The translations under genes were made by a program, and so were the position numbers. Positions 53,262 to 60,278 of a stretch of DNA of 64,000 nt are shown here, piece after piece. This stretch comes from Candidatus Pelagibacter communis. Lineage in GTDB: Bacteria > Pseudomonadota > Alphaproteobacteria > Pelagibacterales > Pelagibacteraceae. Positions within the stretch are counted from its first letter, which is position 1; every line of letters begins with the position of its first letter. The notes below the pieces were generated by a model. It was not told where the DNA came from. It searched no databases and worked only from the letters and a program-made list of their open reading frames with translations. Where the stretch lies: positions 1-64,000 of the forward strand of contig NZ_CVSO01000040.1 of NCBI RefSeq assembly GCF_001180105.1. The letters run 5' to 3'.

Positions 53262-54425
53262 ATGTCATTTTTAGCAAATAATTATAATAGAAAAAAAATC
53301 TCTTTCAAAAAAGGCATAGGTAGCTACTTGATTGCTAAAAATGGTAAGAAGTACTTAGATTTTTGTTCGGGTATAGCAGTAAATAGCTTAGGTCATGCAA
53401 ATCCAAGATTAGTAAAAGCACTAAATAAACAAGCAAAAAAAGTCTGGCATGTATCAAATGCTTTCATAATTCCTGAAGGAGAAGAATTGGCAAAAAAATT
53501 AGTAAAAAAAACCTTTGCAGACTCAGTGATATTTCAAAATTCTGGCACTGAAGCAACAGAAGTTGCTATAAAAGTAGCTAGAAGATACTTTTATTCAATC
53601 GGGAAACCAAAAAAAAATAGAATTCTTTGCGTTAAAAATTCTTTTCATGGTCGGACTATAGCTGCTATTTTTGCTAGTGGATCAAAGAAAATGACTGAGG
53701 GATTTGGTCCTAAAGTAAGTGGTTTTGATCATTTTACTTTTGGGGATCACGAGTCTTTAAAAAAAAAAATAACTAAAAATACCGCAGCTATAATGGTTGA
53801 AACAATTATGGGTGAGGGAGGGATAAAAGTAATTCCAGACTGGTGTTTAAAAGATTTAAGAAAATTGTGCAACAAGAAAAAAATATTACTTATACTTGAT
53901 GAAGTACAATGTGGAATTGGAAGATCGGGAGATTTTTTTGCTTTTGAAAATTCAAAAGTAAAACCAGATATTGTACCTATCGCAAAGGGAATAGGAGGAG
54001 GTTTTCCAATGGGTGCAGTATTGATGAATAAAAAGGTAAGTAAAGTGATGGTGCCTGGAACTCATGGATCAACATTTGGAGGCAACCCACTAGCCATGTC
54101 TGTTGGAAATGAAGTAATGAACATAGTTTCAAATAAAAAATTTTTGAATAATGTTAAAAATTTATCTAAATATTTTTTGAAAAATTTAAACAATTTAAAG
54201 GAAAAATACCCAAATATAATTAAACAAATAAGAGGAAAAGGTTTGTTGATAGGAATCCAAATTTACAAAGATCAGAATCTATTTATAAAAAAACTTATGG
54301 AAAATAAGCTACTGACAATTAAAGCAGCTGAAAATGTAATTCGTATTTTGCCACCCTTAAATGTTAAAAAGAAAGAAATAGAAATAGCATTAAAAATTAT
54401 TGATAAAGTTTGCTCAACATTCTGA
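53262..54425 (+). CDS. argD: Acetylornithine aminotransferase
   Basis: ArgD is a class III PLP aminotransferase of arginine synthesis and possibly also acts on succinyl-diaminopimelate. The 387-residue protein has LDFCSGIAVNSLGHANPRL, FQNSGTEATEVAIKVARRY, VKNSFHGRTIAAIFASGS, LLILDEVQCGIGRSG and VPIAKGIGGGFPMGAV with the PLP lysine. It follows the permease stop without a gap and is followed by argF, a frequent alphaproteobacterial pairing. Confidence 0.95.
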   Translation: MSFLANNYNRKKISFKKGIGSYLIAKNGKKYLDFCSGIAVNSLGHANPRLVKALNKQAKKVWHVSNAFIIPEGEELAKKLVKKTFADSVIFQNSGTEATEVAIKVARRYFYSIGKPKKNRILCVKNSFHGRTIAAIFASGSKKMTEGFGPKVSGFDHFTFGDHESLKKKITKNTAAIMVETIMGEGGIKVIPDWCLKDLRKLCNKKKILLILDEVQCGIGRSGDFFAFENSKVKPDIVPIAKGIGGGFPMGAVLMNKKVSKVMVPGTHGSTFGGNPLAMSVGNEVMNIVSNKKFLNNVKNLSKYFLKNLNNLKEKYPNIIKQIRGKGLLIGIQIYKDQNLFIKKLMENKLLTIKAAENVIRILPPLNVKKKEIEIALKIIDKVCSTF

Positions 54426-54433
54426 TAAATAAA

Positions 54434-55363
54434 ATGAATCATTTCATAAATCTAAAAGACATATCAACTAAAGATCTTAGAAAAATTATTGATGACGCAA
54501 AAAAAAGAAAAAAGTTTAGAAAAAAACTTAGCACACTTGAAGTTGATAAGGGATCTCCCCTTAAAGGAAAAATATTGATACAGATGTTTGAAAAACCAAG
54601 TTCAAGAACAAGAATAAGTTTTTTTCTTGCAATTAGGCAGTTAGGAGGGGGGACTTTGACATTAAGGTCTAATGAGCTTCACTTAGGTCAAGGAGGAGAA
54701 AGTATTTCTGACACCGGTAAAATTCTTTCCACCTACGGTGATGGCTTCATGCTGAGAACTGATAGTGAAAAAAAAATGGAAGATTTTAAAAAATATTTAT
54801 CAATACCTATAATAAATGGTTTAAGCCCTTTATCTCACCCAACTCAGGTATTATCTGATATTTTCACAGTTGAAGAAATTAAAAAAAAACCTATTTCAAA
54901 ATTGAATATTTGTTGGATTGGTGACTCAAATAATGTTTTGAATAGTTTAATTGCCGCCTCAGTGAAATTTTCTTTTAAGCTAAGCATTGGCTGTCCAAAA
55001 AAATTTGAACCCGGAAAAGAAGTTAGAAACTGGGTCAAAAAAAATAATAAGAAAATTTTTATTTATAATGATCCAAAAAAAGCAGTTTCTGGTGCTGACG
55101 TAATATTTTCAGATAAAGTAATTTCACTCAACGATAAAGGGAATAAGAAAGAAAAGATTTATGCGTTTAAAAATTTTAAGATAGATAAAAAGTTGACCAG
55201 ATTTGCAAAAAAGGATTTTATATTTTTACATTGTTTGCCAAGAGGAAATGAAGTTTCGGAGGATGTTTTTTTGAGTAAAAACTCACATGTCTGGCAACAA
55301 GCACTTAATAGGGTTCATGTTCAAAAAAGTATTTTGTTATACTGTTTTGGAAAATTAAGGTAA
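54434..55363 (+). CDS. argF: Ornithine carbamoyltransferase
   Basis: ArgF makes citrulline from ornithine and carbamoyl phosphate. The ATG at 54434 gives a 309-residue protein with MFEKPSSRTRISFF (carbamoyl-phosphate site), SPLSHPTQVLSDIFT and FLHCLPRGNEVSEDVF (ornithine site cysteine). An in-frame start at 54410 would overlap argD and add eight residues. The 3' end overlaps the convergent cytochrome gene by 9 bp. With argB and argD, three arginine genes lie in the window. Confidence 0.95.
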   Translation: MNHFINLKDISTKDLRKIIDDAKKRKKFRKKLSTLEVDKGSPLKGKILIQMFEKPSSRTRISFFLAIRQLGGGTLTLRSNELHLGQGGESISDTGKILSTYGDGFMLRTDSEKKMEDFKKYLSIPIINGLSPLSHPTQVLSDIFTVEEIKKKPISKLNICWIGDSNNVLNSLIAASVKFSFKLSIGCPKKFEPGKEVRNWVKKNNKKIFIYNDPKKAVSGADVIFSDKVISLNDKGNKKEKIYAFKNFKIDKKLTRFAKKDFIFLHCLPRGNEVSEDVFLSKNSHVWQQALNRVHVQKSILLYCFGKLR

Positions 55364-55894
55364 CGGCAAAGGGCTATTCGAATTTTTGTTTAAGTATAAA
55401 ATTACTGATGCCCTATCTTTTTCTTTTCTTAAACCTGCGAATGCCATTTTTGTACCTTTTATCCAAGCTTGAGGTTTGATTAAATAACCATTTAACTCTT
55501 CAAAAGTCCAATTTTTTTTGTAGGCAACCAGTGCTTTTGAATATTTGTAATCTTCAACGACAGCAACTTTTCTTCCCACAACATTGTATAAAGCTGGTCC
55601 AATTTTGTTTCCCCCACCCGCTCGTATCGAGTGACATGCAGAACATTTTTTAAAGATTTTTTCGCCATGCGCGAGGTCAGCTTGTGCCATTAAAGCCGAT
55701 ATATCAACTTCGACCTTTTCCTCTTTTTGAGCCACAGTCTTTTTGGTAACATCTTCAGTTACCTCAACTTTATAACCAGAAACTTCTGGCTTTTCCACAT
55801 TGAATAATAAGTTTGAGATTTTTCCAATACCAATGACTAAGAGCGCAACTAACAATACAGCTGCAACTATTTTATTTATTTCAAAAGAATCCAT
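55355..55894 (-). CDS. cycM: Membrane-anchored cytochrome c (CycM type)
   Basis: The 179-residue protein has an uncleaved N-terminal membrane helix (residues 8-30), a charged linker, and a class I cytochrome c domain with KIFKKCSACHSIRAGGGNKIGP (heme CSACH), the axial Met in KGTKMAFAGL, and a C-terminal YLNKNSN helix. Such proteins carry electrons from bc1 to the terminal oxidase in the periplasm. It is divergent from kdsB, matching the usual class order cycM | kdsB-pheA. Confidence 0.92.
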   Translation of the reverse strand: MDSFEINKIVAAVLLVALLVIGIGKISNLLFNVEKPEVSGYKVEVTEDVTKKTVAQKEEKVEVDISALMAQADLAHGEKIFKKCSACHSIRAGGGNKIGPALYNVVGRKVAVVEDYKYSKALVAYKKNWTFEELNGYLIKPQAWIKGTKMAFAGLRKEKDRASVILYLNKNSNSPLPLP

Positions 55895-55912
55895 TATTTT
55901 TTCTCAAGAACT

Positions 55913-55921
55913 CATATAACA
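55913..55921 (-). promoter_or_regulatory. Extended -10 promoter of cycM
   Basis: On the minus strand TGTTATATG (55921 to 55913) gives an extended -10 element (TG, one base, TATATG) 18 bp before the cycM start codon, resembling the gyrB and SRP RNA promoters. The implied leader is about ten bases. Confidence 0.42.
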
Positions 55922-55956
55922 TGTTAATATTAAAATAAACTAATTAAAAAATTATT

Positions 55957-55973
55957 TGCGTCTGTAAGACGCA
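55957..55973. promoter_or_regulatory. GC-rich inverted repeat between cycM and kdsB
   Basis: TGCGTCT (55957-55963), a 3-base spacer and AGACGCA (55967-55973) form a perfect 7-bp inverted repeat, 12 bp upstream of the kdsB ATG and in an otherwise very AT-rich spacer. It could be a repressor operator for kdsB, cycM or both, or an RNA hairpin in the kdsB leader. No known binding motif is matched. Confidence 0.5.
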
Positions 55974-55985
55974 TTAAACTTTAAA

Positions 55986-56732
55986 ATGAATAACACAATT
56001 ATCTTGATACCGTCTAGAATGAGCGCATCAAGGCTTCCTGGAAAACCTTTATTAAAAATAAATGGGATAAGCATCATTCAGCACGTATACAACAAAGCTA
56101 AGGCGACAAATTTGGGCAAAGTTTATGTTGCAACAGAGGATGTTGAAATTCAGACTGAAATTGAAAAAAATGGTGGTAATTCAATAATGACTAGTAAAAA
56201 TCATCAAACAGGCACTGATAGAATTTTTGAAGTAGTAGAAAAAATTAAAAAAGTAGAAAATATCAAATATGTCATTAATTTACAGGGAGACGAACCTCAA
56301 ATATCGACAGAGGATATAATAAATCTTGATAAAAATGTTAGAAAACTAAATTCTAAAATTGGTACGCTTTGCACAGATATTAAAAACAAAAAAATATTTA
56401 GTAATAAGAATATTGTAAAAGTCTCCGTAAATGAAAATTTTCGAAAAAATAATTATTCACCAGCTTTGACTTTTTTTAGAAATGCAGAACAATTTGATGA
56501 AAAAAATACCTATCACCATATTGGAATTTATCAGTATGAAATTTTGACTTTAAAGAAATTTATTAATTTAAAACAGACAGAAAATGAAAAAAAATTTAGA
56601 TTAGAGCAACTACGTGCTTTAGATAATGATATACCTATAGATGTTATGTATACGCAAAATTCTCCAATAGGCGTTGATACCATGGATGATTTTATGGAAA
56701 TTAAAAAAATAATGGAATATAAAAAAGGTTAA
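55986..56732 (+). CDS. kdsB: 3-deoxy-manno-octulosonate cytidylyltransferase
   Basis: KdsB activates KDO as CMP-KDO for LPS inner core. The 248-residue protein has IPSRMSASRLPGKPLLKING, VYVATEDVEI, MTSKNHQTGTDRI, NLQGDEPQI and YHHIGIYQYEILTLKKF. All family motifs are in order. It precedes pheA by 4 bp. Together with kdsD and lptB/lptC it shows that KDO-containing LPS is made. Confidence 0.94.
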   Translation: MNNTIILIPSRMSASRLPGKPLLKINGISIIQHVYNKAKATNLGKVYVATEDVEIQTEIEKNGGNSIMTSKNHQTGTDRIFEVVEKIKKVENIKYVINLQGDEPQISTEDIINLDKNVRKLNSKIGTLCTDIKNKKIFSNKNIVKVSVNENFRKNNYSPALTFFRNAEQFDEKNTYHHIGIYQYEILTLKKFINLKQTENEKKFRLEQLRALDNDIPIDVMYTQNSPIGVDTMDDFMEIKKIMEYKKG

Positions 56733-56736
56733 ATTT

Positions 56737-57567
56737 ATGAAAATTGTATATCAAGGTTCACCCGGAGCATACTCACACCTAGCAGCAAAAAAAATGTATC
56801 CAAAATTTGACACTATATCTTGTAAAACTTTCGAGGAGTGTTTTAAATTATGCGCTGAAAATGAAAATTATAAGACAATAATTCCAGTTGAAAACTCAAT
56901 TGCGGGAAGGGTTGCGGATATACAATATCTTATTAATAAATATAAACTTCAAATTTATGCCGAACATTTTGAACCAATAATGCACAGCTTAATGATACTG
57001 CCCGAAACAAGTATGAAAGAAGTAAATTCTGTAAGATCTCATTCTCAAGCAATTTCTCAATGCCAAAAAATTATTAATGAAAATAATTTAGAACCTATAA
57101 TTGCAGCGGATACAGCAGGTAGTGCAAAATATATAAGTGAAAACAAAATCAAAAATGAAGCAGCGATTGCATCAGAACTTGCAGCGGAAATTTATAAATT
57201 AAAAATAATAAAAAAAAATATTGAAGACAACAGTGGTAATATTACTCGATTCTTGATTATGGGAAATAAAGCAGACCATCCTGAATTTAAAAAAAAAAAT
57301 TACATCACAAGTTGTATATTTAAGGTCAAAAATAAACCAGCTGCACTTTATAAGTGTTTAGGTGGATTTGCTACAAACAACGTTAACTTAAGTAAATTAG
57401 AGAGTTTTTCAGATCAAAATAGTTTTGAACAATATTTATTTATTTGTGATATTTACGGTCATATAGAGGACCCGAAAATTCAAAAATCTTTGGAAGAACT
57501 CGGTTTTCATACGGTTAGTTTGGATATATTGGGCGTTTATGAGGCCAGTGAATTTAGAAAAATTTAA
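56737..57567 (+). CDS. pheA: Prephenate dehydratase
   Basis: The 276-residue protein is a monofunctional dehydratase (no chorismate mutase) with IVYQGSPGAYSHLAAKKM, IIPVENSIAGRV, SHSQAISQCQKI and NSGNITRFLIMGN (the TRF motif), followed by an ACT domain. In that ACT domain the phenylalanine-binding ESRP motif reads ESFS (LSKLESFSDQ) and GALV is PAAL, so feedback control by phenylalanine may be lost or changed. It sits between kdsB and the SRP RNA gene. Confidence 0.93.
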   Translation: MKIVYQGSPGAYSHLAAKKMYPKFDTISCKTFEECFKLCAENENYKTIIPVENSIAGRVADIQYLINKYKLQIYAEHFEPIMHSLMILPETSMKEVNSVRSHSQAISQCQKIINENNLEPIIAADTAGSAKYISENKIKNEAAIASELAAEIYKLKIIKKNIEDNSGNITRFLIMGNKADHPEFKKKNYITSCIFKVKNKPAALYKCLGGFATNNVNLSKLESFSDQNSFEQYLFICDIYGHIEDPKIQKSLEELGFHTVSLDILGVYEASEFRKI

Positions 57568-57605
57568 AAAATTTAAAACTTTTATTGTAGACTAGAAAAT
57601 ATTAC

Positions 57606-57614
57606 TGTTATAAT
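57606..57614 (+). promoter_or_regulatory. Extended -10 promoter of the SRP RNA gene
   Basis: TGtTATAAT at 57606-57614 lies five bases before the first G of the SRP RNA. A weak -35 (TTGTAG, 57585-57590) is 18 bp upstream. The 11-mer TGTTATAATAA is identical to that before gyrB. Confidence 0.65.
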
Positions 57615-57618
57615 AAAT

Positions 57619-57706
57619 GGGGGCCAATCAGGTGGTGTTACCATAAATCCCCCCAGGCTTGAAAAAGAGCAAGGGTAATGAGTATTTTCCAGGTTGATTG
57701 GTCTCC
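57619..57706 (+). ncRNA. ffs: Signal recognition particle RNA (4.5S type)
   Basis: The RNA of about 88 nt forms a terminal stem between GGGGGCCAATCA (57619-57630) and TGATTGGTCTCC (57695-57706 region) with two G-U pairs. At the tip is the SRP domain IV motif: CAGG (57654-57657), CTT-GAAA-AAG (57658-57667) and AGCA (57668-57671), the symmetric loop that binds Ffh. The tetraloop is GAAA rather than the common GGAA. The place directly before dnaX-ybaB-recR is the usual one in alphaproteobacteria. Confidence 0.88.
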
Positions 57707-57716
57707 TTAAAAATAC

Positions 57717-59363
57717 ATGACTAATAATTCAAAAGTCCTAGCCTTAAAGTACAGACCTCAGGTCTTTGACGATTTAATTGGACAAGAAATTATTGTTGAT
57801 ACTTTAAAGAAATCAATAAGCTTTAACAAAATTCCTAATGCTTTTTTATTTACAGGAATTAGAGGGATAGGAAAAACAACAATCGCAAGAGTTTTAGCGA
57901 AATCTTTAAATTGTTCTAAAGGCCAAAATTTTTCTTGTAATAATGATTGTTGTAACAACGGTGTAGAAATATCAGAGTCAAGAAATATAGATGTTTTAGA
58001 AATTGACGCTGCTAGCAGAACTGGCGTAGATGATGTTAGAGAGCTTATTGAATTTTCCAGATATGGTCCAACTTCATCAAAATACAAAATATTTATTATT
58101 GATGAAGTTCACATGTTAAGCAAACAAGCATTTAATGCTTTACTAAAAACTCTTGAGGAACCACCAAATTATTTAAAGTTTATATTTGCAACTACTGAGG
58201 TGAACAAAATTCCAATTACTGTTTTGTCAAGATGCCAGAGGTTTGACTTATCCAGAATTAAATCTCAAGATATGTTACAATTTTTGATAAAGGTCTCTGG
58301 TAAAGAGAGGATTTTGGCAAATACTGAAGTGCTTAAATTAATATCAAAAATTTCTGAAGGCTCAGTAAGAGACGCTTTATCACTGCTTGATAGAATTTCA
58401 TTGAGCAGACTAGATAGTAATGAAAAAGAATTCACACTGGAAGATGCCCAAAAAATTTTTGGGTATTTTGATAAAAGTATCTTAATTGATCTAATTGAAA
58501 GTATTTTTAATGGTGATGAAAAAAAATCGCTAGATATTTATAGAAATATTTATTCTCAAGGTGTCGATCCAAAAGTTTTTCTAAATAATTTCATAGAGAT
58601 AATTTACTATATAAAAAATTTTGAAAATCTCAGAAATATCGACTCTTCAATTAATCTAAATGAGGATAGTATCAATAAATTAGAAAATTTATTTAAAAAA
58701 GTAGATCCGAAAACTTTGATAATGTTCTGGCAATTTTCGATTGAAATAATGGATGAAATTAATATTGTTTTTGATCAAAATTTATCAGTTGAAATGTTTT
58801 TAATAAGACTTCTTTATTTAAATGGAATGATAGACGAACAAACTGAAAACCGAAAACCTGTCAATCAACCTTTTTCCAAAGATCAAACAAAAGATAATAA
58901 AGAGAATATTAAAAATAGTATTGTCAATCAGTTAAAATCATCTACACAAAAAAAAAAAGAAAATAAATTTGAACAAGATCAAAATTTAAATGACCTAAAT
59001 ATTAACTCATTTGCAGATTTAGTAGAAATCTGCACAGTTAAGAAAGAAGCCGAATTAAAGTATGAACTTGAAAATAATGTGAATTTAGTAAGTTTTAAAA
59101 AAGGATATATTGAAATTAGTTTTAACAATAATTTAAAGAAAGAATTTGTAAAGACCTTGTCCTCAAAACTTTATGATTGGACGAAGGAGAGGTGGATACT
59201 CACTTTATCGCAAAAAAAAGGTCAAGATACTTTAAAAAAGAATAGAGCAATTAAAAAAGAAATGGATTTTGAAAAACTTAAAAAAAGCGAAATATACGAT
59301 ACTATTAAAAAGTCGTTTTCTGATGCTGAACTTATAGACATAAAGAGTGAAAAAAATGAATGA
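57717..59363 (+). CDS. dnaX: DNA polymerase III subunit gamma/tau
   Basis: DnaX is the clamp-loader ATPase that also tethers the polymerase. The 548-residue protein has LALKYRPQVFDDLIGQ, Walker A GIRGIGKTT (residues 47-55), a zinc-binding cysteine cluster (about 70-85), Walker B IFIIDEVHMLSKQAFNALLK and VLSRCQRFDL (SRC motif). A run of 11 A (58948-58958) at codons 411-414 lies at the junction to the tau-specific tail; a -1 slip there would stop after about ten codons and give a gamma-sized product. It overlaps ybaB by 8 bp. Confidence 0.95.
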   Translation: MTNNSKVLALKYRPQVFDDLIGQEIIVDTLKKSISFNKIPNAFLFTGIRGIGKTTIARVLAKSLNCSKGQNFSCNNDCCNNGVEISESRNIDVLEIDAASRTGVDDVRELIEFSRYGPTSSKYKIFIIDEVHMLSKQAFNALLKTLEEPPNYLKFIFATTEVNKIPITVLSRCQRFDLSRIKSQDMLQFLIKVSGKERILANTEVLKLISKISEGSVRDALSLLDRISLSRLDSNEKEFTLEDAQKIFGYFDKSILIDLIESIFNGDEKKSLDIYRNIYSQGVDPKVFLNNFIEIIYYIKNFENLRNIDSSINLNEDSINKLENLFKKVDPKTLIMFWQFSIEIMDEINIVFDQNLSVEMFLIRLLYLNGMIDEQTENRKPVNQPFSKDQTKDNKENIKNSIVNQLKSSTQKKKENKFEQDQNLNDLNINSFADLVEICTVKKEAELKYELENNVNLVSFKKGYIEISFNNNLKKEFVKTLSSKLYDWTKERWILTLSQKKGQDTLKKNRAIKKEMDFEKLKKSEIYDTIKKSFSDAELIDIKSEKNE

Positions 59364-59673
59364 TTTTAGTAAAATTCTTGATCAAGCTAAAGAAATAGAA
59401 AAAAAAGTAAAAGAGAGCCAGGAAAAAATTAAAAATATTGAGGCTGAAGGCTCTTCAGGAGGAGGCTTAATAAAAATTTTACTAAATGGAGATGGAGAAA
59501 TATTAAAAGTTGATATATCTCCAAAAGTCTTATCAGAGGAAAAAACAATGTTAGAAGATTTGATTATTGCTGCACATAACGATGCAAAAAATAAGTTAAA
59601 AACTAAAACAACTGAGGAAATATCTAAGGCTACAGGAAATTTTGGTATCCCGGGCTTTAAATGGCCTTTCTGA
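59356..59673 (+). CDS. ybaB: YbaB/EbfC nucleoid-associated protein
   Basis: The ATG at 59356 gives a 105-residue protein with a charged coiled N-terminal helix (DQAKEIEKKVKESQEKIKNI), the central beta segment GLIKILLNGDGEILKVDISP and the ending ATGNFGIPGFKWPF, all typical for YbaB/EbfC. It binds DNA as a dimer. A GTG at 59347 is an alternative start. It overlaps dnaX and ends two bases before the likely recR ATG. Confidence 0.92.
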   Translation: MNDFSKILDQAKEIEKKVKESQEKIKNIEAEGSSGGGLIKILLNGDGEILKVDISPKVLSEEKTMLEDLIIAAHNDAKNKLKTKTTEEISKATGNFGIPGFKWPF

Positions 59674-59675
59674 GC

Positions 59676-60272
59676 ATGAATAATCTCACTGAAATAGAGG
59701 AACTGATAAAAATAATTTCCAAACTTCCAGGACTTGGTCCAAAATCTGCAAAAAGAATAGTGCTTAAATTAATTAGTAATAGAGACGAACTCATTAAACC
59801 TTTGGCTCACGTGCTGGCTCAAGTTTATAAAAATGTATCACGATGTACATCTTGTGGATCTTTAAAGTCAAATTTAAATGGCTGCATTAATTGTGGCAAC
59901 ATAAAAGAAAAACATAATAAAATTTGTGTTGTTGAAGATATTAGCGATCAGTGGTCTATAGAAAACTCAAATATTTATAAAGGTTATTTTCATATACTTG
60001 GAGGAAATTTAAGCTCAGTCGGTCAGAGAAAAGAAGAACTTTTAATAAACTCATTAAGAGAAAGAGTAAAAAGAGATAATATCGAGGAAGTAATTTTAGC
60101 ATGTTCTAATACAGTAGAAGGCCAAACTACTGCATTTTATATTCAAGATAGTTTAAAAAATTTAAATATTAAAATAACTAAGTTGGCACAAGGTTTACCT
60201 GTGGGTGGTGAAATAGAAAGTTTGGATGATGGCACCCTAAATTCCGCCTTCAAAAATAGGACAACTATCTAG
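59676..60272 (+). CDS. recR: Recombination protein RecR
   Basis: RecR works with RecO and RecF to load RecA at gaps. The protein of 198 residues (ATG 59676; an ATG at 59661 would overlap ybaB) has ISKLPGLGPKSAKRIVL (helix-hairpin-helix), the zinc finger CTSCGSLKSNLNGCINC, and a TOPRIM domain with ICVVEDISD and YFHILGGNLSS, then the Walker-like QGLPVGGEIESLDDGTL. The dnaX-ybaB-recR order is conserved across bacteria. Confidence 0.94.
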   Translation: MNNLTEIEELIKIISKLPGLGPKSAKRIVLKLISNRDELIKPLAHVLAQVYKNVSRCTSCGSLKSNLNGCINCGNIKEKHNKICVVEDISDQWSIENSNIYKGYFHILGGNLSSVGQRKEELLINSLRERVKRDNIEEVILACSNTVEGQTTAFYIQDSLKNLNIKITKLAQGLPVGGEIESLDDGTLNSAFKNRTTI

Positions 60273-60278
60273 AGGTTA

